From Chromohalobacter sp. 11-W (GTDB lineage Bacteria; Pseudomonadota; Gammaproteobacteria; Pseudomonadales; Halomonadaceae): 64,000 bases of DNA. Made by a program: the position numbers and the translations under genes. Location: assembly GCF_029889905.1 (NCBI RefSeq), contig NZ_JARANZ010000001.1, positions 62,001-126,000 on the forward strand, read 5' to 3'. The notes under the pieces were generated by a model that saw only the letters and a list, made by a program, of their open reading frames with translations, had not been told where the DNA came from and did not search any database. Below are positions 1 to 8,697 of the stretch, in pieces. Numbering within the stretch: the first letter of the stretch is position 1; each line of letters begins with the position of its first letter.

Positions 1-75
1 CGCATGTCGCTAGCCATGGATTTGATTCTGGCACCGCTGGTGACGCAGTTGTTGGATCAGCGCCGCTTCCGCTAG
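1..75 (+). CDS. C-terminal fragment of an unidentified protein
   Basis: The first frame is open from base 1 and ends at TAG 73-75, giving the last 24 residues of a protein whose start lies outside the window. The tail is hydrophobic then basic (…DLILAPLVTQLLDQRRFR). A TetR-type regulator C-terminus would be compatible, but this is too little to assign a family. The gene is followed after 59 bases by the HIT gene on the same strand. Confidence 0.5.
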   Translation, partial: RMSLAMDLILAPLVTQLLDQRRFR

Positions 76-134
76 GCACTTTTCAGATGAGGCCTAGGCA
101 GCTATTTCTACATCGACGCGAGGAGGAAAGGCCC

Positions 135-476
135 ATGGATTGTCTGTTCTGCAAGATGGTCAACCGCGATATCGAGCCGGATATCGTCTACGAGGACGAT
201 CACGTATTGGCGTTCAACGACATCAATCCCCAGGCGCCCACGCATGTGTTGATCATCCCCAAGAAGCACATCGCCACGCTCAACGACATCGAAGAGGACG
301 ATCTGGCGTTGGTCGGGCGGCTACAGCATACCGCCGCACGCCTGGCGCGGGACCTCGGTTTTGCCGAGGACGGTTATCGTGTGGTGATGAATTGCAATGA
401 ACATGGCGGCCAGTCGGTCTATCATGTGCATATGCATTTGATGGGCGGTCGTCGCTTCACTTGGCCAGCGGGCTGA
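135..476 (+). CDS. HIT-family (HINT-like) nucleotide hydrolase/transferase
   Basis: The product is a 113-residue cytoplasmic protein of the histidine triad superfamily, whose HINT branch hydrolyses AMP-lysine and other purine phosphoramidates. The N-terminus has the CxxC typical of bacterial HINT proteins (CLFCKM). The signature HVHMH triad is near residue 100, where the middle histidine is the expected nucleophile. An upstream in-frame ATG exists at 87, but the start at 135 is preferred: it follows a strong AGGAGGAAAG at 121-130 and matches the family's usual length of about 110-120 residues. HIT next to coq7 and speD resembles the pseudomonad order. The physiological substrate is not evident. 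Confidence 0.9.
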   Translation: MDCLFCKMVNRDIEPDIVYEDDHVLAFNDINPQAPTHVLIIPKKHIATLNDIEEDDLALVGRLQHTAARLARDLGFAEDGYRVVMNCNEHGGQSVYHVHMHLMGGRRFTWPAG

Positions 477-531
477 CCGTAACGCGCCAGCATCTTGCGC
501 GTTTCTTCCCAGCGATGGACGCATCGATGCT

Positions 532-566
532 ACCGGGCCGCTCGCTCCTCGAGTGGCCCGGTTTCA
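532..566 (+). terminator. Hairpin after the HIT gene, probable terminator
   Basis: ACCGGGCC at 532-539 pairs with GGCCCGGT at 555-562, and an inner CTCG/CGAG pair (541-544, 550-553) extends the stem. Only a short TTTC follows. It lies 55 bases after the HIT stop and before the coq7 ribosome binding site, so it likely separates the two transcripts at least in part. Confidence 0.5.
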
Positions 567-614
567 CGATGGCCGCGCTTTTTACACTCCGCTTCGTTGC
601 ATGGAGACTCCTAC

Positions 615-1256
615 ATGTCCCGTCAGCTTTCCCGCACCGATAACCTGATCCAGCAGTTCGATACTATCCTGCGCACGCTGGTGCCGCACGCCGCCAGTGC
701 CTCGCGCGCCAACCCCGCCGTAGGCACGCAGGATGCCGAAATGACCGACGCCGAGCGTCGCCATGCTGCGGGGCTGATGCGCATCAATCATACCGGTGAG
801 GTGTGTGCCCAGGCGCTCTATCAGGGCCAGGGGTCAACCGCCAAGCTGCACGAGACGCGCGATCAAATGGAACAGGCGGCGGCCGAGGAAATCGACCATC
901 TTGCCTGGTGCGATGAACGTTTGCGCGAGCTCAATGACCGGACCAGCTATCTCAACCCGGCGTTCTACGCGGCGTCATTCGGCATGGGGGCACTCGCTGG
1001 GGTACTGGGCGATAACATCAGCTTGGGCTTCGTCGCTGCTACCGAGGAGCAGGTGGGTCGTCACCTCGACGATCACATGCACAAACTGCCGCAGGGCGAC
1101 AGGCGCTCGCGGGCGGTGCTCGAGCAGATGCGCACCGACGAAGCGCATCACGAACGTTGGGCGCTGGAGGCGGGCGGCTCGCGCTTCCCTGCTCCTCTCA
1201 AGCTGGGCATGCGGGTGATGTCGCAGGTGATGACCAGATCGGTTTATAAGCTATAA
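615..1256 (+). CDS. coq7: Coq7-type 3-demethoxyubiquinol hydroxylase (di-iron)
   Basis: The 213-residue protein is the flavin-independent hydroxylase that adds the last ring hydroxyl (C6/C5) in ubiquinone biosynthesis, acting at the inner membrane. It is a four-helix di-iron carboxylate protein. Ligand motifs are visible in order: the E of NHTGEVCAQ, the EEIDH box, a later E in ATEEQVGRH, and the DEAHH box near the C-terminus. The start at 615 (MSRQLSRTD) has GGAG at 603-606; the frame stays open upstream to 495, but that part looks non-coding. The gene appears monocistronic, with a hairpin before it and a strong terminator after it. The adjacent bo3 ubiquinol oxidase operon near 47 kb would use its product. 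Confidence 0.95.
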   Translation: MSRQLSRTDNLIQQFDTILRTLVPHAASASRANPAVGTQDAEMTDAERRHAAGLMRINHTGEVCAQALYQGQGSTAKLHETRDQMEQAAAEEIDHLAWCDERLRELNDRTSYLNPAFYAASFGMGALAGVLGDNISLGFVAATEEQVGRHLDDHMHKLPQGDRRSRAVLEQMRTDEAHHERWALEAGGSRFPAPLKLGMRVMSQVMTRSVYKL

Positions 1257-1305
1257 GCGCATTACAGCTATAAGCGCGAAGCCGGGCGCTAGAAGAGAAA
1301 TACCC

Positions 1306-1351
1306 AAAAGCGACCCCCACCTCGGCCTAGCCAAGGTGGGGGTCGCTTTTT
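1306..1351. terminator. Strong bidirectional rho-independent terminator (coq7/speD)
   Basis: A perfect 17-base stem (1306-1322 with 1334-1350) has an 11-base loop. It is preceded by AAAA and followed by a T run. It lies between convergent coq7 and speD and can work on both strands. Confidence 0.92.
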
Positions 1352-1399
1352 CTTCTCACTTCAAACTGACGGATCAAGGCGTCGCCGCGCAGCGGCAAA

Positions 1400-2194
1400 T
1401 CAGTCGAGGTTGCGGGAATAGAAGATTTCCAGCATCTCCTTGCGCAGCCGATCCTCGATGTTGCGGGCTTCCTCGAAGGTCAGGTCGCGACGCGTGCTGC
1501 CGAACAGGTAATTGTCGAGTTCGAAGTCCTTCAGCAACATCTTGGTGTGGAACATGTTTTCCTGATAGACGTTGACGTCGACCATCTGATAGGCGCGCTT
1601 GGTATCTTCCGCCAGGTAGTCCTGGATGGAGGTGATGTCGTGGTCGATGAACAGCTTGCGGCCGTCGACGTCGCGCGTGAAGCCGCGCACGCGATAATCC
1701 GTGGTCACGATGTCGGAATCGAAACTGTGGATGAGATAGTTCAGCGCCTTGAGCGGGCTGATCATGCCGCAGGTAGACACGTCGATGTCCAGGCGAAAGG
1801 TGCTGATGCCGTTGTCCGGGTGCGACTCCGGATAGGTATGCACCGTGACGTGACTCTTGTCGAGGTGCCCGAGTACGGTTTCGGGGAGCGGCCCCGGCCC
1901 CGGCTCGATATGCTCGGGATCGTGCTCATCGAGCTCATGTTCGGCGATGAGGATGGTCACGCTGGCGCCGTGCGGCTCGTAATCCTGGCGCGAGATATTG
2001 AGCACGTGCGCACCGATGATGTTGGTGACGTCCTTGAGGATCTGCGTCAGGCGTTCGGCGTTGTAAAGCTCATCGATGTAATCGATGTAAGCCTTGCGCT
2101 GCTCTTCCGTCTTGGCATAGCAGATATCATAGATATTGAAGCTCAGCGAGCTGGTCAGGTTGTTGAACCCGTGGAGTCGGAGATTATCGGTCAC
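1400..2194 (-). CDS. speD: S-adenosylmethionine decarboxylase proenzyme
   Basis: The 264-residue protein has the length and architecture of the E. coli-type SpeD, which makes decarboxylated SAM, the aminopropyl donor for spermidine. The family self-cleaves at a serine to form a pyruvoyl cofactor. The cleavage context is visible as [13 protein letters not shown] (K-S junction), and the conserved [16 protein letters not shown] block follows. The start codon is GTG at 2194, with GGGAGG about 8 bases upstream. No speE lies in the window. Convergent with coq7 across a strong terminator, it shares its strand with the OsmC-like gene but is separated from it by 183 bases. Confidence 0.95.
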   Translation of the reverse strand: MTDNLRLHGFNNLTSSLSFNIYDICYAKTEEQRKAYIDYIDELYNAERLTQILKDVTNIIGAHVLNISRQDYEPHGASVTILIAEHELDEHDPEHIEPGPGPLPETVLGHLDKSHVTVHTYPESHPDNGISTFRLDIDVSTCGMISPLKALNYLIHSFDSDIVTTDYRVRGFTRDVDGRKLFIDHDITSIQDYLAEDTKRAYQMVDVNVYQENMFHTKMLLKDFELDNYLFGSTRRDLTFEEARNIEDRLRKEMLEIFYSRNLD

Positions 2195-2377
2195 GTCCGA
2201 GCCTCCCAGTTGGCAGGTTGGTACTGAACCCGACGAACAGGCGCCGGAACCCGAGCAGATGCGTATGCAGGAAGGCGCGTATTATGCACATCCACCGTGA
2301 CCGGCGCATCTGTCGATTGCAATTTCTTTTAGGCCGCCATGCGGATCATGTCGTCACGCACACGCCGCATGGGCGCT

Positions 2378-2797
2378 TCATGCCTCGACGAGCTCGTAGG
2401 AATGCGTCATCTCGACGCCGCCGCGCGCGAGCATGATCGACGCGCTGCAATACTTGTCGGCGGAAAGTTCCACCGCGCGCTTGACCTGGGCTTCCTTGAG
2501 GCTGTGGCCTGTCACCGTGAAATGCACATGAATCTTGGTGAATACCGAGGGCGTGCCCTCGGCGCGTTCGGCCTCGACGCTTGCCACGCAGTCGGTCACG
2601 GAGGCACGCGCTTTTTCGAGAATCTGCATGACGTCGAATGAGGTGCAGCCACCCAGGCCCATGAGCATCATCTCCATGGGGCGTGCACCGGTGTTGCGGC
2701 CGCCGTGCTCGGGATTGCCATCGAGCACCACGCTATGGCCGCTGCCGGCCTCGGCGACGAACTGGCGACCGTCGGTCCACTTGATGCTGGCTTTCAT
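2378..2797 (-). CDS. OsmC/Ohr-superfamily protein (YhfA-like)
   Basis: The 139-residue protein belongs to the OsmC-like superfamily, whose studied members reduce organic hydroperoxides through two cysteines. Both cysteines are present: one in GLGGCTSFDV in the middle and one in DKYCSAS near the C-terminus. Sequence style and length fit the YhfA branch rather than OsmC or Ohr proper; the substrate of that branch is uncertain. The ATG at 2797 has GAGGAA upstream. In pseudomonads a gene like this sits beside the crp/vfr regulator and speD. Here speD is retained, but no crp-like gene is present next to it. Confidence 0.85.
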   Translation of the reverse strand: MKASIKWTDGRQFVAEAGSGHSVVLDGNPEHGGRNTGARPMEMMLMGLGGCTSFDVMQILEKARASVTDCVASVEAERAEGTPSVFTKIHVHFTVTGHSLKEAQVKRAVELSADKYCSASIMLARGGVEMTHSYELVEA

Positions 2798-2940
2798 GGG
2801 CTGGGGTTCCTCATCTGTCTGCGTGTGCCGCGCGCCTGGGGCGTGGCTCGGAAACGTTGCATGGTAACGGGAGAGGCGTGTCTATGTCGCCTCTCGCCGT
2901 GTGGGGCGTTCACTCAATGTGGGGATGCCCATGGCCGATC

Positions 2941-3609
2941 TCAAATGTCGCGCAGGTAGGCGTCCAGCGCCTCGAGGCGCTCGGGGGTGCCAACATCCAC
3001 CCAGCCGCCGCGATGATGAGTGCCGCCGACACGTCCCGCCGTGATCGCCTCACGGAGCAGGGGCGCCAGTTTGGTGGGCGTGTCGTCAGGCAGTGAGGCG
3101 ACGAGCGCGGGGTCGAGTAGCGCCACTCCCGCGTAGGTCAGTCGGGGGGTGCTTTCGAGCCGCACGCGTCCCGCCTCGTCGAGGGCGAAGTCACCCTTGG
3201 TGTGGTGGCCGGGGTTGTCGACCAAGACCAGATGGGCGAGATCGTCCCTCAACTCGGGCAGCGTCTCCAGCGCGACATCGCACCAGACGTCGCCATTGAT
3301 GAGTAGAAAGGGCGTGTCGCCCAGCAAGGGCAGTGCATGGCGAATACCGCCTGCCGTCTCGAGGGGCGTCGTCTCGTGGCTGAAGGCGAGCGATACGCCG
3401 AAGCGTTGGCCGTCGCCGAGAGCTTCGACGATCTGCTCGGCGCGGTAGCTGACGTTGATCACGATATCGGTGATGCCCGCCGCCGCCAGACGCTCCAGAT
3501 GGTGCACGATCAACGGCTTGCCGGCGACCGGAAGCAGTGGTTTGGGGCAATGATCGGTGAGGGGGCGCATCCGCGTCCCCAGGCCAGCGGCGAGGATCAT
3601 GGCCTTCAT
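2941..3609 (-). CDS. murU: N-acetylmuramate-1-phosphate uridylyltransferase
   Basis: The 222-residue sugar nucleotidyltransferase opens with the nucleotide-binding signature MILAAGLGTRMRPLTDHCPK and carries the acidic motif LLINGDVWCDV. In the MurU pathway it converts MurNAc-1-P plus UTP to UDP-MurNAc, bypassing fosfomycin-sensitive MurA in peptidoglycan recycling. That specific role, rather than a generic glucose- or mannose-1-P transferase, is supported by its partner amgK: the ATG overlaps the amgK stop as ATGA (3606-3609). The divergent lptD-surA neighbourhood matches the pseudomonad locus. The start at 3609 is chosen because GGAGGA lies just upstream. Confidence 0.9.
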   Translation of the reverse strand: MKAMILAAGLGTRMRPLTDHCPKPLLPVAGKPLIVHHLERLAAAGITDIVINVSYRAEQIVEALGDGQRFGVSLAFSHETTPLETAGGIRHALPLLGDTPFLLINGDVWCDVALETLPELRDDLAHLVLVDNPGHHTKGDFALDEAGRVRLESTPRLTYAGVALLDPALVASLPDDTPTKLAPLLREAITAGRVGGTHHRGGWVDVGTPERLEALDAYLRDI

Positions 3610-4637
3610 GAAGTGCACTCCTCCAGGGAATGGGGGACGCCCCGGCGGTCGAGTTCGCGGCACAGCGCGGGAGTGAAGGTGGTGTCCACCCAGGTGAGGA
3701 ATTCACCGTGCTCGGGAAGTGCCGCAAGTCCTTGCCGCAAATGCGCCAGGAAGTGCGGCAGGCGCTCCAGGTAGCGCGGCTTGGCATCGCGCAGCGTCAG
3801 GCGGCAGAAAATCCCCAGTACCTTGAGCGAACGTTGCACGCCCATGGCCTCGACCTGACGATGAAAGGTGTTGGCGTCGACGGATGCCAGGCGTCCATCC
3901 TCCTGTGCGCGCTGGCGGAAGCTCTCGATGAAGTCGGCCATGCGCGCCTGTGGCCACAAGCGATAGCGCCCGCGTAGCAGCGATACCAGGTCGTAGCTGA
4001 TCGGCCCCTGGACAGCATCCTGGAAGTCGATGAGCCACAGGGCGTCCTCGTGCAGCATCAGGTTCATGGCGTCGAAGTCGCGGTGGACGGCGACCCGGGG
4101 CTGAGCGAGGGCGGTGTCGATGAGTGACTCGCGTAGCGCGGGCCAACTGGGCGGTATGGGAAGGTCGAGCAGTTCCGTGAGACACCACTCAGGAAAAAGA
4201 TCCAGCTCACGCGCTAGCAGGGCGTGGTCATACTCGGGCAGGTCGTCGCAGGGCGCCTGGCGCTGCAGGTGTTCCAGCAGATGCAGGGCACGCTCGAACC
4301 AGATGTGGGCATCGGCATCGCTTCCCAAGTGATGGTGCATGACGTCGTCGCCCAGGTCTTCGAGTTCGACGAAGCCGGCCTCGAGATCGACGCCATACAG
4401 GGCTGGCACCGGTAGCCGCGCCGCGCGCCAAGCACGGGCGATGTCCACGAACGCTTGGCTGTTCTCGTGCTCGGGTGGGGCATCCATTAGTACGCGCGGG
4501 GTCCCATCGGGCAGACGGAAACGGTAGTAATGGCGGAAGCTGGCATCGCCGGCGACGTCTTCCAACGGGCAGGCGTCGAAGGGCAGGGCGTGTTGCCGAG
4601 CGACCCAGCGTTGCAGGGTTTCCGAGCGCTCGTTCAT
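3606..4637 (-). CDS. amgK: N-acetylmuramate/N-acetylglucosamine anomeric kinase
   Basis: The 343-residue protein has the aminoglycoside-phosphotransferase/choline-kinase fold. The catalytic loop is visible as VHRDFDAMN (Brenner-type HxDxxxxN), followed by the metal-binding IDFQDA. AmgK phosphorylates the anomeric hydroxyl of MurNAc (and GlcNAc), giving the substrate of MurU, with which it overlaps by four bases. The start at 4637 (MNERSETLQ) gives the family's usual length of about 340; the frame is open further upstream but runs into the lptD promoter region. The two genes form a small recycling operon divergent from lptD. No amiD, anmK or mupP is in the window. Confidence 0.9.
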   Translation of the reverse strand: MNERSETLQRWVARQHALPFDACPLEDVAGDASFRHYYRFRLPDGTPRVLMDAPPEHENSQAFVDIARAWRAARLPVPALYGVDLEAGFVELEDLGDDVMHHHLGSDADAHIWFERALHLLEHLQRQAPCDDLPEYDHALLARELDLFPEWCLTELLDLPIPPSWPALRESLIDTALAQPRVAVHRDFDAMNLMLHEDALWLIDFQDAVQGPISYDLVSLLRGRYRLWPQARMADFIESFRQRAQEDGRLASVDANTFHRQVEAMGVQRSLKVLGIFCRLTLRDAKPRYLERLPHFLAHLRQGLAALPEHGEFLTWVDTTFTPALCRELDRRGVPHSLEECTS

Positions 4638-4813
4638 GCAGGCTCCTCGTGGGTTGCGTGTTGACGGGCCTGGTTCGCCGCCGCATGCTGGGCGTCGATT
4701 CCCTGGCGCGTCCTTCACTCGTCGCGCATCGCCGACGCTCATGGCGCCGCGTGATACGTCTGCGTGCCGCACTGGGTGTGTCTTAGCGAGGCAGACGCAC
4801 GCGACAGGGACTG

Positions 4814-4819
4814 TATAAT
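4814..4819 (+). promoter_or_regulatory. Probable -10 element of the lptD promoter
   Basis: A consensus TATAAT lies 32 bases before the lptD ATG in the 214-base divergent region between amgK and lptD. No good -35 hexamer sits 16-18 bases upstream, so the promoter may be activator- or alternative-sigma-dependent. In other gammaproteobacteria this operon is under the envelope-stress sigma factor, but I cannot confirm such a site here. Confidence 0.5.
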
Positions 4820-4851
4820 ACCGATTCCACTCGGCAAGGACACAGAGGACC

Positions 4852-7317
4852 ATGGGCAAGCGATTCTTCTGGACTGCCCTCTCAGGCTTGATGACCGCCG
4901 CTGCCCACGCAGCGCCTCCCGCCCCCCTGCCTGCGCAGCAGTTGGACTGGCAGCCTTGGGGCGATAACGCGCCGCAAGGTGCGCTGTGTAGCGGGCGCTA
5001 CGTCGAGCCAGGCTATCAGCTGCCTGCCGGCGATACGCCTCGGCAGATCCGCACCGACTCGGCTGAAGCGGCCTATGGCGACGATGGCGGCACCATGTTG
5101 TCCGGCGAAGTGGCGCTGCGGCGTGGCGAGACGCAACTCGAGTCGCCGCGCGTGCGTGTCAACGCCGAGCGCGATCGCGCCTTCGCCGAGGGCCCGACGG
5201 CGGTTCGCAATCCAGGGCTGCTGGTGCGCGGCGGCGATGCCAGCATGGCGCTGGATAGCGACGCCGCCCAAATCGACGATGCACATTACGTCATCCACGA
5301 TCAGCGCTTGCGTGGCGATGCCATCGAACTTCAACGCCTGCCCGACGGCCGCTATCGCCTCGACGATGCCAGCTTTACCACCTGCGAGCCGGGTAATCGC
5401 CTGTGGCGCATGGTGGGGAGCGACGTGACCCTGGACCGTGAAGAGGGCTTCGGTACCGCGACCAATGCACGCCTGGAGATGGGCGACGTGCCGGTGTTCT
5501 ATTGGCCTTGGATACGTTTCCCCATCGACGATCGCCGGCAGAGCGGCTTCCTATGGCCGACGCTGGGCTTTTCGAGCGACGGGCTCGATTATACTCAGCC
5601 CTACTATCTCAACTTGGCGCCCAATTACGATGCCACTCTGTCGCCGCGCTGGATGAGCGAGCACGGCACCATGCTGGGCGGTGAGTTCCGTTACTTGTTC
5701 GGTAGCGATCAGGGCACGGTCGAAGGTGCCTATCTGGCCAGCGATCGGGGCGGCGCAAGCGATAACCCCAACGACCCCGATGACGCCTTTGAGGGCGAAG
5801 AGCGCTGGTACATCGATTATCAACATGCAGGACGTTTCACCCCGCAGTTGGATTATCAACTGGCGTATGGGGCGGCGAGCGACGGTCGCTACTTCGATGA
5901 TTTCGGCCGCGATTTTGCCGAGCAGGATACCGATCACCTGGCGCGTCTGGCACGCATGACGTATCGCGGCGATACTTGGCGCCTCGATGCCCGTGCCCAA
6001 GGATATCAAAAGCTCGACTATCCACTCGATGAGGACGACAAGCCCTTCTATCGGTTGCCCAGCCTGAGCGCGGATGCCCGCTGGAGCCAGGACAACGGCT
6101 TCTATCAGGAGTGGAATTCCAACGCGACCTACTTCTGGCGCAATCTCGATGGTGTCAACAGCCAGGGATTGTGGACAGATGAGGAAACCGGCAATCAGCG
6201 CAGAATTCCGCTGCGCGAGGCCGCCAATGGCTCGCGGGTGCATCTGACGCCGGCGCTGGGGTGGCGCGCCGATCCCAGTTGGGGCTTTTTCGAGCCGCGC
6301 GCGCAGCTCTGGCAGTCGAGCTACCAACTCGATTATGGCAATCGGCAAACCGACCGCGACGAGGACCCTTCCCTGGTGGCGCCGGTGCTGTCGATGGATT
6401 CAGGGCTGATCTTCGAGCGCGACACCACGCTGTTCGGCACCGATTGGCGCCAGACCTTGGAGCCGCGACTCTACTACGCTTACGTGCCGGAACGTGACCA
6501 GAGCGACTTCCCCGACTTCGATACCAGCGAGCGTGCCGTCTCCTGGGGGCAGCTGTGGTCGCCTTACCGGTTCTCCGGCGCCGACCGCCTGGGCGATGTC
6601 AACAAGTTGTCTTATGGCGCCTCTACACGCTTTCTGGAAGACGCTACCGGGCGTGAACGCTTGTCGCTGTCGGTGGGGCAAAGCAGCTATTTCTCCAATC
6701 GCAACATCGACATGAACGGCGACCCCGACACCTTGCCGGATCGTGAGCGCAATTATCAGGACTGGTACAACGCCACGCGGGACCGCTCGCCAGTGATCAC
6801 TGAGTTGGAATGGCAGATGACCCAGCGCTGGCGTAGCCGCTATTCCTGGTTCTATGATCCCGATCGCAGCATGACCGAGAAGGCCTCGGCGTATCTGCAG
6901 TACCAGGATCCCGCGGGCCACGTATTGAACCTTGGCTACAATTGGCAACTCGAAGGGTTTCAGCCGCAGGACGATGCCGAGGATCGCCTGGGCTACAATC
7001 GCGAGGATTACGACGTGTCGTTCGCGTATCGGGCGACATCGAATCTGGATCTGATCGGTCGTTTCTTGTATGACAACACCAATGATCGCGCTCTGGAGCA
7101 ATTGGCGGGCATCCAGTTCAACGACTGTTGCTCCGCGGTACAGCTCGTCTGGCGTGAGTGGGTCGAAGACAATGACACCGCCAATACCATCGATGACGAC
7201 TACACGGATCGCGGACTGTTCCTGCGCTTCGTGTTCAAGGGCTTGGGTGGCGTTGGCCAGGAAGCCGATAGTTACTTCGAGGAAGCCATTCCCGGTTACC
7301 GGGCGACGAGCTTCTAA
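4852..7317 (+). CDS. lptD: LPS-assembly outer-membrane protein LptD
   Basis: The 821-residue outer-membrane beta-barrel receives lipopolysaccharide from the Lpt bridge and inserts it in the outer leaflet with LptE. A signal peptide (MGKRFFWTALSGLMTAAAHA) precedes an N-terminal beta-jellyroll (about residues 60-200, LptA-like) and then the large barrel. The four cysteines that form the two functional disulfides are all present at residues 46, 178, 759 and 760, the last two adjacent as in E. coli. The barrel is rich in W/Y and D/E, consistent with a marine or halophilic surface protein. It is the first gene of the lptD-surA-pdxA-ksgA-apaG-apaH run; SurA, next downstream, is the chaperone that helps LptD fold. 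Confidence 0.96.
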   Translation: MGKRFFWTALSGLMTAAAHAAPPAPLPAQQLDWQPWGDNAPQGALCSGRYVEPGYQLPAGDTPRQIRTDSAEAAYGDDGGTMLSGEVALRRGETQLESPRVRVNAERDRAFAEGPTAVRNPGLLVRGGDASMALDSDAAQIDDAHYVIHDQRLRGDAIELQRLPDGRYRLDDASFTTCEPGNRLWRMVGSDVTLDREEGFGTATNARLEMGDVPVFYWPWIRFPIDDRRQSGFLWPTLGFSSDGLDYTQPYYLNLAPNYDATLSPRWMSEHGTMLGGEFRYLFGSDQGTVEGAYLASDRGGASDNPNDPDDAFEGEERWYIDYQHAGRFTPQLDYQLAYGAASDGRYFDDFGRDFAEQDTDHLARLARMTYRGDTWRLDARAQGYQKLDYPLDEDDKPFYRLPSLSADARWSQDNGFYQEWNSNATYFWRNLDGVNSQGLWTDEETGNQRRIPLREAANGSRVHLTPALGWRADPSWGFFEPRAQLWQSSYQLDYGNRQTDRDEDPSLVAPVLSMDSGLIFERDTTLFGTDWRQTLEPRLYYAYVPERDQSDFPDFDTSERAVSWGQLWSPYRFSGADRLGDVNKLSYGASTRFLEDATGRERLSLSVGQSSYFSNRNIDMNGDPDTLPDRERNYQDWYNATRDRSPVITELEWQMTQRWRSRYSWFYDPDRSMTEKASAYLQYQDPAGHVLNLGYNWQLEGFQPQDDAEDRLGYNREDYDVSFAYRATSNLDLIGRFLYDNTNDRALEQLAGIQFNDCCSAVQLVWREWVEDNDTANTIDDDYTDRGLFLRFVFKGLGGVGQEADSYFEEAIPGYRATSF

Positions 7318-7389
7318 GCCACATTGGCATCTATTCACCGCCGGTTCAGGCATGCGCCGGCGACAAGACAGTAACGTAGAGAGGACTTC

Positions 7390-8697
7390 ATGCGCTTGAG
7401 ATCGTTCGCCTCCCTGGGCTTCATGCTGTTGATGGCGTTGACGCCACTAGTAGCGCTGGCACAACCCCAGCCGCTGGACCGCATCGTGGCGGTCGTCAAC
7501 AAGGATGCGATCATGCAGAGCCAGCTCGAGGATCGCGTTGCCCAGGTAAGTCAGCAGATGGCCAGGCGCAATGTGCCCGTGCCGGACAAGGAAGACCTGC
7601 GCCGCCAGGTGCTCGACCGCATGATCGTCGAGCAAATCCAGTTGCAGATGGCCGACCGCGCCAATGTGAGCATTGACGATACGCAGCTCAATGCCGCCGT
7701 GCGCGATATCGCCGAGAACAATGACATGACGCTGGATGAGTTCGCCGACTCGCTCGAGCAAGACGGCATGTCGTTGGCGGCGGTACGCGAACAAGTACGT
7801 CGCGAGATGCTGCTGCGTCAGGTGCAACAGAGCCAGGTTGCCAGTCGCGTCAACATTACCGATCGTGAAGTGGATCGCTATCTCGATCAGCAAGGTGAAT
7901 CTTCCGATACGGCCTATCATCTGGCGCACATTCTCGTCTCGCTACCCGAGTCGCCCACGCCCGAGCAGGTCGAACAGGCGCAGACCGAGGCACGCGATCT
8001 TTATCGCCAGCTACAAAATGGCGCTGATTTTCAGCAACTCGCCACGGCCGATTCCGATGGCGAGCAGGCGCTTTCCGGTGGTGATCTGGGCTGGCGTCGC
8101 GGTGACCGGTTACCAACGATCTTTGCCGATGTGGTGCCCCAGCTTGCCGACGGCGAGGTCAGCGAGCCGGTACGTAGCCCCAGCGGTTTCCACTTGGTCA
8201 AGCGCATCGAGACGCGCGGCAGCCAGGGCGAACAGAAGACGGTGGTCACCGAGAACCAAGTGCGCCATATCCTGATCGGCACCAATCCGAACCGTAACGA
8301 CGAGCAGGCCGAGGCGCTGGCCGAGGACATTCGTCGACGGATCGCGGGCGGCGAGAGCTTTGCCGAGTTGGCGCAGCAGTACAGCGACGACGACGGCAGC
8401 GCCCTCGACGGTGGTGAGCTGGGCTGGGTGCGTCCCGGCCAGATGGTGCCGTCGTTCGAGAATGCCGTGAACGACATGGATGTCGGCGAGTTGTCTCAGC
8501 CGGTGCGTTCGCGCTTTGGTTATCATGTGATCGAGCTCGAAGATCGTCGCCAGAAGGACGTGACCCGTGATGCTCAGCGCGAACAGGTCCGTCAGACCCT
8601 GTTCCAGCGCAAGGTGAACGACGAACTCGAGGCCTGGACGCAAGAAATCCGCTCCGGCGCGTATATCGATAACCGCCTGGAAGACGGCCAGCAGTGA
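7390..8697 (+). CDS. surA: Periplasmic chaperone/peptidyl-prolyl isomerase SurA
   Basis: The 435-residue protein has a signal peptide ending near ALA-Q (residue 24), an N-terminal chaperone domain (about 27-165) and two parvulin-type PPIase domains (about 175-276 and 287-386), each with the family's histidine start (LAHILV, VRHILI) and GGDLGW/GGELGW turn. A short C-terminal helix completes the chaperone module. It escorts outer-membrane proteins, LptD in particular, through the periplasm. The ATG at 7390 has AGAGGA upstream. It is 72 bases downstream of lptD, and its TGA overlaps the pdxA start. Confidence 0.96.
   Translation: MRLRSFASLGFMLLMALTPLVALAQPQPLDRIVAVVNKDAIMQSQLEDRVAQVSQQMARRNVPVPDKEDLRRQVLDRMIVEQIQLQMADRANVSIDDTQLNAAVRDIAENNDMTLDEFADSLEQDGMSLAAVREQVRREMLLRQVQQSQVASRVNITDREVDRYLDQQGESSDTAYHLAHILVSLPESPTPEQVEQAQTEARDLYRQLQNGADFQQLATADSDGEQALSGGDLGWRRGDRLPTIFADVVPQLADGEVSEPVRSPSGFHLVKRIETRGSQGEQKTVVTENQVRHILIGTNPNRNDEQAEALAEDIRRRIAGGESFAELAQQYSDDDGSALDGGELGWVRPGQMVPSFENAVNDMDVGELSQPVRSRFGYHVIELEDRRQKDVTRDAQREQVRQTLFQRKVNDELEAWTQEIRSGAYIDNRLEDGQQ

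Noticed and set aside
2195-2377. SAM riboswitch upstream of speD
   Set aside because: No SAM-I or SAM-II core sequence is visible in the 183-base leader.
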